Positions 34,728 to 43,328 of a stretch of 64,000 nt of DNA are shown here, piece after piece. Where the stretch lies: contig NZ_JABXWB010000005.1 of assembly GCF_013375555.1 (NCBI RefSeq), forward strand, positions 1,700,001 through 1,764,000, given 5' to 3'. The translations under genes were made by a program, and so were the position numbers. This stretch comes from Sphingobium sp. EM0848. GTDB taxonomy: Bacteria > Pseudomonadota > Alphaproteobacteria > Sphingomonadales > Sphingomonadaceae. The notes under the pieces are model-generated. The model saw only the letters and a list, made by a program, of their open reading frames with translations. It was not told the DNA's origin and did not search any database. Position 1 is the first letter of the stretch. Every line of letters begins with the position of its first letter.

Positions 34728-36068
34728 TCAGGCGCCGCATCGCGGCAGCAACACGCGCACCAGCAGGCCGGGCTTCGCGTCCGCCAGTTCCAGCGTCCCG
34801 CCATGCAGTCGCGCAATCGAAGCGACCAGTGGCAGTCCAAAACCATGCCCGCCCCCATTCCCGCCGCGCGACAATCGGCCAAAGCGGTCCAGCGCCGTTG
34901 CCCTATCCTCCGCCGCGATGCCGGGGCCGTTATCGGCGACACTGAGCACCGCCCCGGTCTCATTCCCCTGAAGCCCGATATTGATCCCGGTTCCGGGCGG
35001 GGTATGCTGCAACACATTCTCGACCAGATTGACGACCATCTGCATCAGCAACTGATCGTCCCCGACGACAGTCACCCGCTCCAGCACCGAAACGGTGATC
35101 GGGTGACCCGTTTCTTCAATCGCCGGCTCCAGCGCCTCGACGCCTTCCTTCACCAATGCGGTGAGATCGACCGTCGCGAAATTGGCGCGGCGAGCGCCAC
35201 TTTCCACCTCCGCGATCCTCAATAATGCGGCAAAAAGGCCAAGCAGCCGATCCGCCTCCGCCTGCGCCGCCTCTATCCCGTCGCGGACATCGGTCGCCCG
35301 CGGATCCTGAGCAAGCAGACTGAGGCGGTTGCGCAGCCGGGCAAGCGGCGTGCGCAGTTCATGCGCGACGCCATTGGTGACATGCCCCATTTCCTCCATC
35401 AGCGTGCCGATCCGATCCAGCATCCGGTTGAAGGATTCGGCCTGCCGGTCGAAGGCGGTGCCCGATCCATCGACCGGCACTCGCTGGGACATGTCGCCAT
35501 CGAAAATCGCATCCACTGTCCGCCGCATGTCGACGATCCGGCGGCGAATGATCAGCGCGAAGGTAGTCGCTGCCGTCAGTGCAATGGCGATGATGGAACC
35601 AAAGCCGACAATATAGATGCGCGTCCGCGCCGCGTTATAATCGTCGAACGGCTCTGTCTCCGCAATCACCGCCAGTCGCAGCCCGTCACCCAGATCGCGG
35701 ACAAGCACCTTGCCGCGACTGAGCCCTGTGATCCGGTCGGCCCGGTCTACGCGCGACAATCCCGACGGCAGGGCGCGGGAAACGCGGACATTGCCCGCCA
35801 CCTGCCGCCCATGATCGAAGAGGATGAAGCCGAGGTCGCCCGTATCGCGATCCTGTGTCGCCAGGCCGATGCGCTGACCGATGCGGGATATACGGGGCTT
35901 TTCGCCCTGCGGCGCGACTTGCAGGCTCGCGCTTTCGATGCGCTGCGCCACCATATGGTCGATCGTCCGCAGCGTCGCGAAATAGATGCCGAAGGCCGTC
36001 GCCAGCGTCGCGCAGAGAAAAACCAGCAGGAAGGCGAGCGTCAGCGCCCGCAGCGATCGCAAATGCAA
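34728..36068 (-). CDS. Sensor histidine kinase (HAMP type)
   Basis: 446 residues: TM1 about 8-30, a periplasmic sensor of about 120 residues, TM2 about 150-170, then HAMP. The H-box is GVAHELRTPLARLRNRLSLL (phospho-histidine in HELRTP), N-box NLVENVLQHTPPGT, G1 DNGPGIA and G2 GGHGFGLPLV. The start is probably TTG 36068, one base after the response-regulator stop; no in-frame ATG is well placed. Autophosphorylates and passes phosphate to the OmpR-type regulator encoded just upstream. The signal is unknown. Confidence 0.88.
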   Translation of the reverse strand: MHLRSLRALTLAFLLVFLCATLATAFGIYFATLRTIDHMVAQRIESASLQVAPQGEKPRISRIGQRIGLATQDRDTGDLGFILFDHGRQVAGNVRVSRALPSGLSRVDRADRITGLSRGKVLVRDLGDGLRLAVIAETEPFDDYNAARTRIYIVGFGSIIAIALTAATTFALIIRRRIVDMRRTVDAIFDGDMSQRVPVDGSGTAFDRQAESFNRMLDRIGTLMEEMGHVTNGVAHELRTPLARLRNRLSLLAQDPRATDVRDGIEAAQAEADRLLGLFAALLRIAEVESGARRANFATVDLTALVKEGVEALEPAIEETGHPITVSVLERVTVVGDDQLLMQMVVNLVENVLQHTPPGTGINIGLQGNETGAVLSVADNGPGIAAEDRATALDRFGRLSRGGNGGGHGFGLPLVASIARLHGGTLELADAKPGLLVRVLLPRCGA

Positions 36069-36069
36069 A

Positions 36070-36753
36070 TCATCCCCTCAACATATAGCCGACGCCGCGA
36101 ATGGTCTTGATCGGATCGTCATCGCCAAATTCGGTGAGCTTGATCCGCAGCCGGCGGATATAGGCCTCCACGATATTGGTCGCAGGTTCGAAATCATAAT
36201 TCCACACCCTTTCCAACAACATGGCCCGCGTCACGGTGGTGTCGGCATTGCGCACCAGTTCGGTCAGCAACTTGAATTCGATCTTCTGAAGGTTGAGCGC
36301 CTTGCCGTTGCGCCAGGCGCTATGCTTGGTCGGGCTGACCAGCAGGTCGCCCGCGCGCAGCGTTTCCTCCGAACCCCGCTCCGTCCAGCCGCGCGCCCGC
36401 ATCAGTGCGCTGATCCGGGCATTGAGTTCGGCTGGGTCGACCGGCTTCACCACATAATCGTCGGCGCCCCCCTCCAGCCCCTCGACCTTCTGTCGCGACT
36501 GGCCCAGCGCCGTCATCATGATGATCGGCGTCAGGATCTGATGCTCACGCAAACTTTTGAGGACCGCGATGCCGTCCATTTTCGGCAGGATGCGGTCGAG
36601 GATGATGAGATCGAAACGGCTTTTTGCGACCAGTTCGATCGCGCGGCGGCCATCTTCGGCCAGGGTGGTTTCATGGCCGAACAGGCGCAATTGTTCGGCC
36701 AGTTGCGCGGCCAGAGCGTCGTCATCTTCAACGATGAGGAGATGCAGAGACAA
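36070..36753 (-). CDS. OmpR-family response regulator
   Basis: 227 residues. Receiver domain with acidic pocket VEDDD (8-12), phospho-acceptor aspartate in IILDRILPKMDG (about 53), conserved T in MMTALG and K in VVKPVD. A winged-helix DNA-binding domain follows with IEFKLLTELVRNADTTVT and IVEAYIRRLRIKL. Directly upstream of and coupled to its kinase. Begins 54 bases after the stop of the STN-type TonB receptor on the same strand, so read-through from the fec-like operon is possible. Confidence 0.92.
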   Translation of the reverse strand: MSLHLLIVEDDDALAAQLAEQLRLFGHETTLAEDGRRAIELVAKSRFDLIILDRILPKMDGIAVLKSLREHQILTPIIMMTALGQSRQKVEGLEGGADDYVVKPVDPAELNARISALMRARGWTERGSEETLRAGDLLVSPTKHSAWRNGKALNLQKIEFKLLTELVRNADTTVTRAMLLERVWNYDFEPATNIVEAYIRRLRIKLTEFGDDDPIKTIRGVGYMLRG

Positions 36754-36807
36754 TGATTTCGTCCTGATGATTCGATAATTGTCCCCTGCGCCGCCGGTCT
36801 AGCATCG

Positions 36808-39147
36808 TCACCACCGCCGCGCGAGGGAAAGCGTCACAGTCCGGGGTTGAAGCGGCGTATATTGCGGCGCTTGACGGATCGAGAAGGGGTTGCCGAAGGC
36901 AAAGCTGTCGCCCCGCACATCGAACAGATTGTCGAGCCGTACCGCCAGCGACCATGGTCCCCGCTCCACCGAATTGCTGGCTGACATCACCATATAATCG
37001 CCCATGCTGCGGTCCAGATCATCATCGAAGGACAGGCGTGCATCACCGATATAATTGGCCTGGATCGCGCTCTGTACGTTCCAGTTCCCAATCCGGTAAT
37101 GGCGGGATAGCGCGGCCCGCCCCGTGATGTCCGGCGCGACCGGCAAGCGGCGATCGCTCAGCTTCTGTCCGGTTGCCGACCGCACCAGCTTTGCATCCTG
37201 CACCGTGCCGCCCAGCGAAAGCGCGAAGCCAGCGCCCATCTGCCAGTCGATAGTCCCTTCCAGCCCGACGATCCGCCCGCTTCCTGCATTGCGGGTAGAA
37301 ACCAGCCCGTTGCGCAACAGATAATCGGACTGGATCTCGTCCCACAGCGTATAATAGGCGCTCGTCGAAACGGACAGGCGATTGTCCCGGAAGCTCTTCC
37401 TGTATCCCAGATCGAACGTGCCCAGTTCATCGGCATCAAAATGGCCCGACGCCCGCATTCCCGCCGGGGCGAGGCCGCCCGGCCGCATCGCCCGGGCATA
37501 ACGCAGGAAGAGCAGGCCGTCGTCCGCCAGGGCATAGGAAAGAGCGACGCTGGGCGAAAGGATGAGCTTGCCGCTGTTGCGCAGCCGCGCCTCCTCCGCC
37601 CTGTCCGCCTGCGCCTTGTCTTTCGCGAGCGAATAGAACAGCCTGAGCCCCAATGTCGCGTCCAGACGCCGCGCCAGCTTCACGGTTCCTTCCCCGAACA
37701 GCGCATATTCGCTGACGACGCGGTGCAGATCCTCGACTGTACGGGGTGTGCCATCGTCGCCGGTGATGATCCCCTGATCGCGGGTCGTCGCCCGCAGGAT
37801 GGAGATGCCCGCCACCCAGGGGCTTTGCTTGCCCTCCGACAGGCGGAATTCGTGGTTCAGCACGGAATAGCTGCGCGCATCGTCGAACTGGGCATTGCCC
37901 GTCAGCCCGAAAAATGCTGCCGACGCGCTGGCGTCGAGCGTGGAGGAAAAGCGCTGCTCGACATAGCTGGTGGCGGAGAGCAGTTCCAACCCGCCCAGCG
38001 CGCCGGTGATCGCGGCATGGGCCATCTTGAAATCATTGTCGGTCGGTTCCGCAATGCGGCTGTCGCGACGAAGGTCGTGCTCGACCGCCATCACATATTG
38101 GCTGTCGCGAGAATCGATATTCTGCATCCAGTAACCGGCATCGATCGTCCAGCGGTCGGAGGGATGCCACTGGACAGCCAGCCGGAGGCCATCTGTATGG
38201 GTCGAATTGCTGTCCCTGCCCACGCCAGTGCTGTCAATCCAGCCGCCGTCGACGAAATCATAACCCACCAGCCGGATCGCCAGCCGGTCCTCCACCAGCG
38301 GCAGGTTCAGCATGGCCTCCGCCCCGTGTCCAGGGCGGCCATGCTCCACCACCGAACCCGACAGCCTGACCCAGCCCTCGCTATCCGCCGGATCGGGACG
38401 GCGCGTCACGACATGATAGATGCCGCCCAGCGCGCCCGATCCGTAAAGCGGTCCCTGCGGGCCTTTCAATATTTCCACCCGGTCGACATCGATCAACCGC
38501 AGGTCGGGATCGGGTGCATTGAAGGTGACGCGCGCTTCATCGACCTGCACCGCGACGGTGGACTGACTCTGGCCATTGAAGGGACTGTCGGCCACCCCGC
38601 GAATAAACTGCCGGTTACGACCCGGCCCCAGATTGGTCATGGCCAGGCCTTCCATGTCCAGGCTCATGTCGCGGCTGCTGAGTGACCGTGCCGCCTTGCC
38701 GCTGTCGATGGCGGACAGCACCGACACTGACAGCGGGATGGCGGACAAAGCCTGCTGGCGTTTTTGCCCGGTGACGATGATGTCGGCCCCGGCAATGGCG
38801 GCCAGCGGCGCGACGACCGGTGCGACATCCTCATGCTTTGCCTTGCGTTCGAGGCGATAAAGCCTCGCCCCGACCCTCACCGCACGCAGCCGCGTACCGT
38901 CGAGCAGTTTGCGCAGCGCGCTTTCCGCCGAAAGGGTTCCTGTGACGCGCCGTGCCGTCACCATGGGCAGATCGCCGGGATACCCCACCGACAGGCCGGT
39001 GATCTGAGAGAATCGGGCTATGCTGGCCGCCAGCGGTCCGGCAGGCAGGTCGAAATAGTAGCTGGCCTCGCGCGCTTCTGCCGGAGCCTCAGCGGCCGCC
39101 AGCCCTGCCAAGGCGCAGAGTATCGCCGTTCCCGGCATGCTCGGCAT
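36808..39147 (-). CDS. TonB-dependent receptor with STN domain (FecA-like transducer)
   Basis: About 779 residues. Signal peptide region PGTAILCALAGLAAAEAPAE, then the secretin/TonB N-terminal (STN) domain (YFDLPAGPLAASIARFSQ, ALRKLLDGTRLRAVRVG), TonB box DIIVTGQKR, plug (EILKGPQGPLYGSGALGGIY) and barrel. The STN domain is the part that contacts FecR in the periplasm. The start codon (ATG 39147, or 39138) lies inside the 3' end of fecR, an overlap of roughly 50-60 bases, implying coupling. Third gene of a sigma-FecR-receptor operon. It could carry iron chelates, but a carbon substrate is equally possible in sphingomonads. Confidence 0.9.
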   Translation of the reverse strand: MPSMPGTAILCALAGLAAAEAPAEAREASYYFDLPAGPLAASIARFSQITGLSVGYPGDLPMVTARRVTGTLSAESALRKLLDGTRLRAVRVGARLYRLERKAKHEDVAPVVAPLAAIAGADIIVTGQKRQQALSAIPLSVSVLSAIDSGKAARSLSSRDMSLDMEGLAMTNLGPGRNRQFIRGVADSPFNGQSQSTVAVQVDEARVTFNAPDPDLRLIDVDRVEILKGPQGPLYGSGALGGIYHVVTRRPDPADSEGWVRLSGSVVEHGRPGHGAEAMLNLPLVEDRLAIRLVGYDFVDGGWIDSTGVGRDSNSTHTDGLRLAVQWHPSDRWTIDAGYWMQNIDSRDSQYVMAVEHDLRRDSRIAEPTDNDFKMAHAAITGALGGLELLSATSYVEQRFSSTLDASASAAFFGLTGNAQFDDARSYSVLNHEFRLSEGKQSPWVAGISILRATTRDQGIITGDDGTPRTVEDLHRVVSEYALFGEGTVKLARRLDATLGLRLFYSLAKDKAQADRAEEARLRNSGKLILSPSVALSYALADDGLLFLRYARAMRPGGLAPAGMRASGHFDADELGTFDLGYRKSFRDNRLSVSTSAYYTLWDEIQSDYLLRNGLVSTRNAGSGRIVGLEGTIDWQMGAGFALSLGGTVQDAKLVRSATGQKLSDRRLPVAPDITGRAALSRHYRIGNWNVQSAIQANYIGDARLSFDDDLDRSMGDYMVMSASNSVERGPWSLAVRLDNLFDVRGDSFAFGNPFSIRQAPQYTPLQPRTVTLSLARRW

Positions 39148-40054
39148 GGACCGAAAGATCCATGACCGCCGCCAGATCGGCGAGCAACCTCGACCCGTCA
39201 CCGATGACAAGCGTACCCGAAAAATGACCGGCCTCCAGCGCAGGATCGACGATAATGCGCTTGCCCGAATAACGAGAAATATCCGCCGCGACGAGAGAAA
39301 GCGGCGCGTTGCTGTAAGAAAGCCGTCCCTGCCGCCAGCTGCCGATTTCCGCCGCCACGACCGGGGACAGGGCCAGCTCCTCGCCCTGCCGTGCCATCAA
39401 CTGGTGCCCTGCCGTCACTTTGACCTCCCCCTCCGTGCTGTCAGAGGAGACGGCAACCGCCCCTTCCGACACCGCGACACGGAAGCCGCCATCGGAAATA
39501 TTCACGGAAAAGTGCGTGCCAATATCGGTGATGCGATAATGGCCCACCTCCACCGTCAGGCTGCGCGAGGGGTCGTGCTTGACCGCGAAATAGGCCTCGC
39601 CACTGTTCATCTCGATGCGCCTTGCATCCTTGCCGTGCACGACGATCCGGCTCGCGGGCGACAATGTGATGGCGGTCCCTCCCGCCAGTGAGACCGACCG
39701 GCTCGCTTCGGCATCCGACGCGTAGGTCATTGCCGTTTCGGGCGCACGCAGCATCGGCATGCCGACGACCAGCGCCAGCGCGGCTGCGGCACTGCTGCCC
39801 CACAGCCACATCCTGCGCCCCGGGCGCCGCGCTTCCGCCGCGACATGCGCCTCTGACAGGGCCCGCACGGCATCCTTATGCTCATCCACGGTAGCAGCCA
39901 CCAGCGCGACGGCATCAAAGGCGTCGCGATGCCGGGGGTCGGCCTCCAGCCAGACCATATAACCGTTCCAATCGGCATCGTCGCTTTCCAGCGTCGTTTG
40001 CCAATGCAGGGCCTGTTCGATCAGACCTTCGTCAATATCCGACTGCGCCGTCAT
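39089..40054 (-). CDS. FecR-family anti-sigma/sigma regulator
   Basis: 321 residues. N-terminal cytoplasmic DUF4880 region (EQALHWQTTLESDDADWNGY, FxxWLxxxPxH-like MVWLEADPRHRDAF), one transmembrane helix SSAAAALALVVGMPML about 86-101, then the periplasmic FecR domain (LAGGTAITLSPASRI, GEAYFAVKHDPSRSLTV) and an STN-like C-terminal part. It relays the ligand-bound state of the outer-membrane receptor to the sigma factor. Located between the sigma and receptor genes. Confidence 0.9.
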   Translation of the reverse strand: MTAQSDIDEGLIEQALHWQTTLESDDADWNGYMVWLEADPRHRDAFDAVALVAATVDEHKDAVRALSEAHVAAEARRPGRRMWLWGSSAAAALALVVGMPMLRAPETAMTYASDAEASRSVSLAGGTAITLSPASRIVVHGKDARRIEMNSGEAYFAVKHDPSRSLTVEVGHYRITDIGTHFSVNISDGGFRVAVSEGAVAVSSDSTEGEVKVTAGHQLMARQGEELALSPVVAAEIGSWRQGRLSYSNAPLSLVAADISRYSGKRIIVDPALEAGHFSGTLVIGDGSRLLADLAAVMDLSVHAEHAGNGDTLRLGRAGGR

Positions 40055-40099
40055 GGCGAGTCCCTTTCTTCCCTGTCACAGCTCACAAGACGGCAGCCT

Positions 40100-40639
40100 T
40101 CATCCTTTACCCCAGTCCAACAAGGCACGGCGCAAATATTTCATGGCGACCGCCATATGTTTTTCAACGCCGCTCTTGCTGATGCCGAGCCGCGTGGCAA
40201 CCTCGGCATGGCTCAATCCCTCCAGCTTGTGCAGTTCAAAAGCGCGACGCGCGCCATCGGGCAGGTTGGCGATGGCGGATGTCAGGGTCGCAACCTCCTC
40301 CCGCGCGATCATCCGCTGTTCGGCATTATCGTGCTGGTCGATCGGCTCGATACCGGGCTGGGCGAAATCGGTCGCATGATCGGCCCAGCGGCGATCGCGC
40401 GCCATGCGCCGCTGCCGTTCGCGCAGGCGGTCCACCACCATATTCTGCGCCATGCGGAACAGATAGGCCCGGCCATTGGCCACCGGACCCGATGGCCGCT
40501 GACGCACGCGCAGCCACAATTCCTGGAGCAGATCCTCCGCCTCCGCCGGGTCGCCCGTACGCGCGAGCAGCAGACGCCGCAATTCGGCCTGGTGCAGACC
40601 GTAAAGCGCTTCCACGCCATCTTTTTCGCCCAAGCTCAT
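40100..40639 (-). CDS. ECF RNA polymerase sigma factor, FecI type
   Basis: 179 residues from ATG 40639; a start at 40696 would add 19. Region 2 includes EDLLQELWLRV and AYLFRMAQNMVVDRLRERQR, and region 4 PDGARRAFELHKLEGLSHAEV with ATRLGISKSGVEKHM as recognition helix. Drives the fecR-receptor genes and itself or a small regulon when FecR signals. Its stop lies 45 bases before fecR. The region upstream to 40870 is shared with the divergent SDR. Confidence 0.9.
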   Translation of the reverse strand: MSLGEKDGVEALYGLHQAELRRLLLARTGDPAEAEDLLQELWLRVRQRPSGPVANGRAYLFRMAQNMVVDRLRERQRRMARDRRWADHATDFAQPGIEPIDQHDNAEQRMIAREEVATLTSAIANLPDGARRAFELHKLEGLSHAEVATRLGISKSGVEKHMAVAMKYLRRALLDWGKG

Positions 40640-40780
40640 GCGAGCTTCTTTTGCAAAGTCATGGCAGCTTCGGAAAGTGAATTTTTCGTAGTACATTGCG
40701 AGCAGAGTTGGGCGCCGTCCGAGCCGGACGCAACAGCAGGTTATTCATCTGCAAAATATCATTTTCATCTCATTATTGCG

Positions 40781-40793
40781 ATATAATGCGTAG
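40781..40793 (+). promoter_or_regulatory. ATATAATGCGTAG motif with -10-like TATAAT
   Basis: TATAAT at 40782-40787 looks like a -10 hexamer for the SDR at 40870, overlapped by ATGCGTAG, whose complement CTACGCAT matches copies at 10860 and 62913. A second ATTGCG lies just before. No good -35 is evident, consistent with an activator-dependent promoter. Confidence 0.4.
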
Positions 40794-40869
40794 ATCATTA
40801 TCATCATGACATTGCATTTAATCAATCAACGCGGCACAATAGAAAAATCAAACAGGCAGGAGCGGGTGT

Positions 40870-41667
40870 ATGAGCGATTTGCGGCTGGCAGGTAAGGTTG
40901 CCGTCATCACGGGCGGCGCACGCGGCATGGGGGAAGCGACCAGCCGCCTGTTTGCCCAGCATGGGGCACATGTGGTGATCGCCGACATATTGGAGGAGGA
41001 TGGCCGCGCGCTGGCGAAGGAAATCGGGTCGGCGGCGGAGTTCATCCGGCTGAACGTGGCGGAGGAAGGCGATTGGGCCGCGCTTGTGGACGGCGTAATG
41101 ACCCGACACGGCCGGATCGACGCGCTGGTCAATAATGCGGGCGTCATCGCCTTCGGTCCGATAGAGGCATTGCAGTCAGCGGATATCGACAGGGTGCTGG
41201 CGGTCAATGTGAAGGGACCGATGCTGGGTCTCAAACATGTCGGCGGTGCGATGAAGGCCGCCGGACGGGGCGCCGTCGTCAACATCTCCTCCATCGACGG
41301 CCTGCGCGGGGTCAACGCCCTCTCGCTTTACAGCGCTTCCAAATGGGCAGTGCGGGGCTTCACCAAATCGGCCGCACTGGAATTCGGACCGCATGGCGTG
41401 CGCGTCAACAGCGTGCATCCCGGCGGCGTCGATACGGTGATGAGCAATCCGCTTGGAGCGCAGGGCGACGCCCGCAACTCCGGCTATGAGCGCGTACCCT
41501 TGCAGCGTATCGGCGAGCCACAGGAAATCGCGGCGGCCAGCCTGTTCCTCTGTTCCGACGAGGCAAGCTATATCAGCGGGGCCGAACTGGCCGTGGATGG
41601 CGGCTGGACGGCAGGCTATTATCACCATTATCTGCCGGGCGCCCCAGCCTCGCTTCAGGCGATCTGA
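40870..41667 (+). CDS. Short-chain dehydrogenase/reductase (SDR)
   Basis: 265 residues: VAVITGGARGMGEA at 10-23, NNAGVIAFG near 88, serine in NISSIDGLRG and YSASK catalytic motif; SVHPGGVDTVMSNPL follows. The pattern is that of 3-alpha/20-beta-hydroxysteroid dehydrogenase-like SDRs, which act on many alicyclic alcohols. First of three co-oriented genes (1-base gap to the next), preceded by a candidate shared operator. Confidence 0.86.
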   Translation: MSDLRLAGKVAVITGGARGMGEATSRLFAQHGAHVVIADILEEDGRALAKEIGSAAEFIRLNVAEEGDWAALVDGVMTRHGRIDALVNNAGVIAFGPIEALQSADIDRVLAVNVKGPMLGLKHVGGAMKAAGRGAVVNISSIDGLRGVNALSLYSASKWAVRGFTKSAALEFGPHGVRVNSVHPGGVDTVMSNPLGAQGDARNSGYERVPLQRIGEPQEIAAASLFLCSDEASYISGAELAVDGGWTAGYYHHYLPGAPASLQAI

Positions 41668-41668
41668 G

Positions 41669-42313
41669 ATGCGGACCATGGGGCATGTCGCCCTGCACTA
41701 TCCCGACAGGGAGGCAGGACCGTTGGCCGCCCAGTTGCTGGGTGCGATCGGCTTCGTCGAAACCCAGATGCTGCCGCTTCCGGACGGCAACTTCTACCGC
41801 TTCGTGGTCGATGAGAGGCATCGGCAGCGGGGCGACGGCATCGTCTATCTTTCCTGCTTGCCGTCCACGCAGGCAGCGTTGATCGCGGCGGCGCGGGAGG
41901 CTCTGGGCCATGGGACGCCCCACGCGCATCCCGCCATAGCGGATCTGCGAGCCGCATTGGACAGCGACCCGGAATATATGTTCCACGTCGGCATGCTGCT
42001 GGATTCGCTGGAGGAACTGGAACGCGTCACCCTGGCGCTGATGGCGCTGGAGAAAAGCGATCCGGCATTCAAAGACCGGCTCAGGATCGTCATCAATCGA
42101 CCGCAGCCTGGTGATGCCGCCGTTGACGCACGGCTGGACGCCTCTGCTGTTTTCGGCAGCGTCACCCGCCATGCCTATGGCCGAAACGGGGTGCAGGTCT
42201 TTGTCGAAACGGATCTGCTGAGCAGCGGCCCGCTGGGCGATTCCCTGGTGCTCGAACTCGATTACGTCTTTCCCGGCAAGGACAGTCACATCCTGTCGGT
42301 CGTCGAACTATGA
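41669..42313 (+). CDS. Conserved hypothetical protein between two SDR genes
   Basis: 214 residues; I do not recognise a family with confidence. The opening MGHVALHYPDREAGPLAAQL resembles one VOC-type beta-alpha unit, and a second beta-rich half ends VQVFVETDLLSSGPLGDSL then VLELDYVFPGKD, so a divergent glyoxalase-fold protein is possible. The spacing (H near 7, E near 200) is compatible with metal ligands but not proof. Start ATG 41669 is one base after the SDR stop; the next SDR starts 9 bases later. It is cytoplasmic, with no signal peptide or membrane helix. Confidence 0.6.
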   Translation: MRTMGHVALHYPDREAGPLAAQLLGAIGFVETQMLPLPDGNFYRFVVDERHRQRGDGIVYLSCLPSTQAALIAAAREALGHGTPHAHPAIADLRAALDSDPEYMFHVGMLLDSLEELERVTLALMALEKSDPAFKDRLRIVINRPQPGDAAVDARLDASAVFGSVTRHAYGRNGVQVFVETDLLSSGPLGDSLVLELDYVFPGKDSHILSVVEL

Positions 42314-42322
42314 GGGGCTGTC

Positions 42323-43180
42323 ATGACTGAAGAAGAACGGGTCTTTTCCGGCGGCGTCGCCGTTATCACCGGCGCGGGCGCGGGGATCGGCATGGGGCTG
42401 GCGCGGCGCTGCGGCGAAATCGGCATGACGGTGATTGTAACGGACATCGATCAGGCACGCGCCGATGCAGTCGCCGCTGGCATCGTAGCGGCAGGCGGCA
42501 AGGCCGAGGCGATCCGGGTCGATGTCTCCCGGCCGGAGGCACTGGATGCGCTGGCACAGGACATAGTCGACCGGCACGGCGCGGTGCGGCTGCTGATCAA
42601 CAATGCAGGAATCGAGACGCTGGGCTTCACCTGGGAGATCCCGGTCGAACGGTGGGAAACGACGCTGAACGTCAATATCCACGGCATTGTCCATGGCGTG
42701 CGCGCCTTCGTGCCGCACATGCTGCGCGCGGGGCAGGAGGCGTGGATCGCCAATCTCGCCTCCATCGGCGCCTTCGGGCAGATGCCAACGCAGACCGCCT
42801 ATATCATGAGCAAGCATGCCATCCAGGCGTTCAGCGAATGTCTCTATCTGGAGATGCAGGTGGCGGGCGCGCCGATCCATGTCAGTTCGGTCGTTCCGGC
42901 GATGGTCAAGTCGAGCATCTTTGACGCGGAGGCGGGCAAGGGCGAACCGGACGGCGCGGCCCGGCATCGCGCGGTCATGGCGCAGATGATGGCGGCCCAT
43001 GGCATGGAGACGGATGAGGCATGCCGCCGCTTCATCGCGAAGATCGCGGCCGGGGAGTTCTGGGTCGATAACGATCCGCCGGTGACCGCCCAATCGGTCG
43101 ATGGCCGCATCGCCTTTCTGGCCGGTCGGGAGAAGCCCGCACTCAACGAAACCACGCGTCAGTTGCTGGGGCTGAATTGA
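42323..43180 (+). CDS. Short-chain dehydrogenase/reductase (SDR)
   Basis: 285 residues. VAVITGAGAGIGMGLARR near 12-29, NNAGIETLG near 91, serine in NLASIGAFG and YIMSK as catalytic motif; the C-terminal extension of about 35 residues (FLAGREKPALNETTRQLLG) is longer than the usual 250-residue SDR. Third gene of the SDR-unknown-SDR set. A likely NAD(P)-linked alcohol dehydrogenase; no substrate assignment. Confidence 0.85.
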   Translation: MTEEERVFSGGVAVITGAGAGIGMGLARRCGEIGMTVIVTDIDQARADAVAAGIVAAGGKAEAIRVDVSRPEALDALAQDIVDRHGAVRLLINNAGIETLGFTWEIPVERWETTLNVNIHGIVHGVRAFVPHMLRAGQEAWIANLASIGAFGQMPTQTAYIMSKHAIQAFSECLYLEMQVAGAPIHVSSVVPAMVKSSIFDAEAGKGEPDGAARHRAVMAQMMAAHGMETDEACRRFIAKIAAGEFWVDNDPPVTAQSVDGRIAFLAGREKPALNETTRQLLGLN

Positions 43181-43328
43181 TTTCAGGCCCCGGCCTTTAA
43201 CGATACGGGACGCGTATCGACCTTTCCGTCTTTCTGCCCCTTGCTTTGCAGTCCGCTTGGGCCGATCTTCGCGACTCCGGCACACGACCTCCCGCGTGAT
43301 TTTGACGCACGAGATATGGAGAGGGGAC

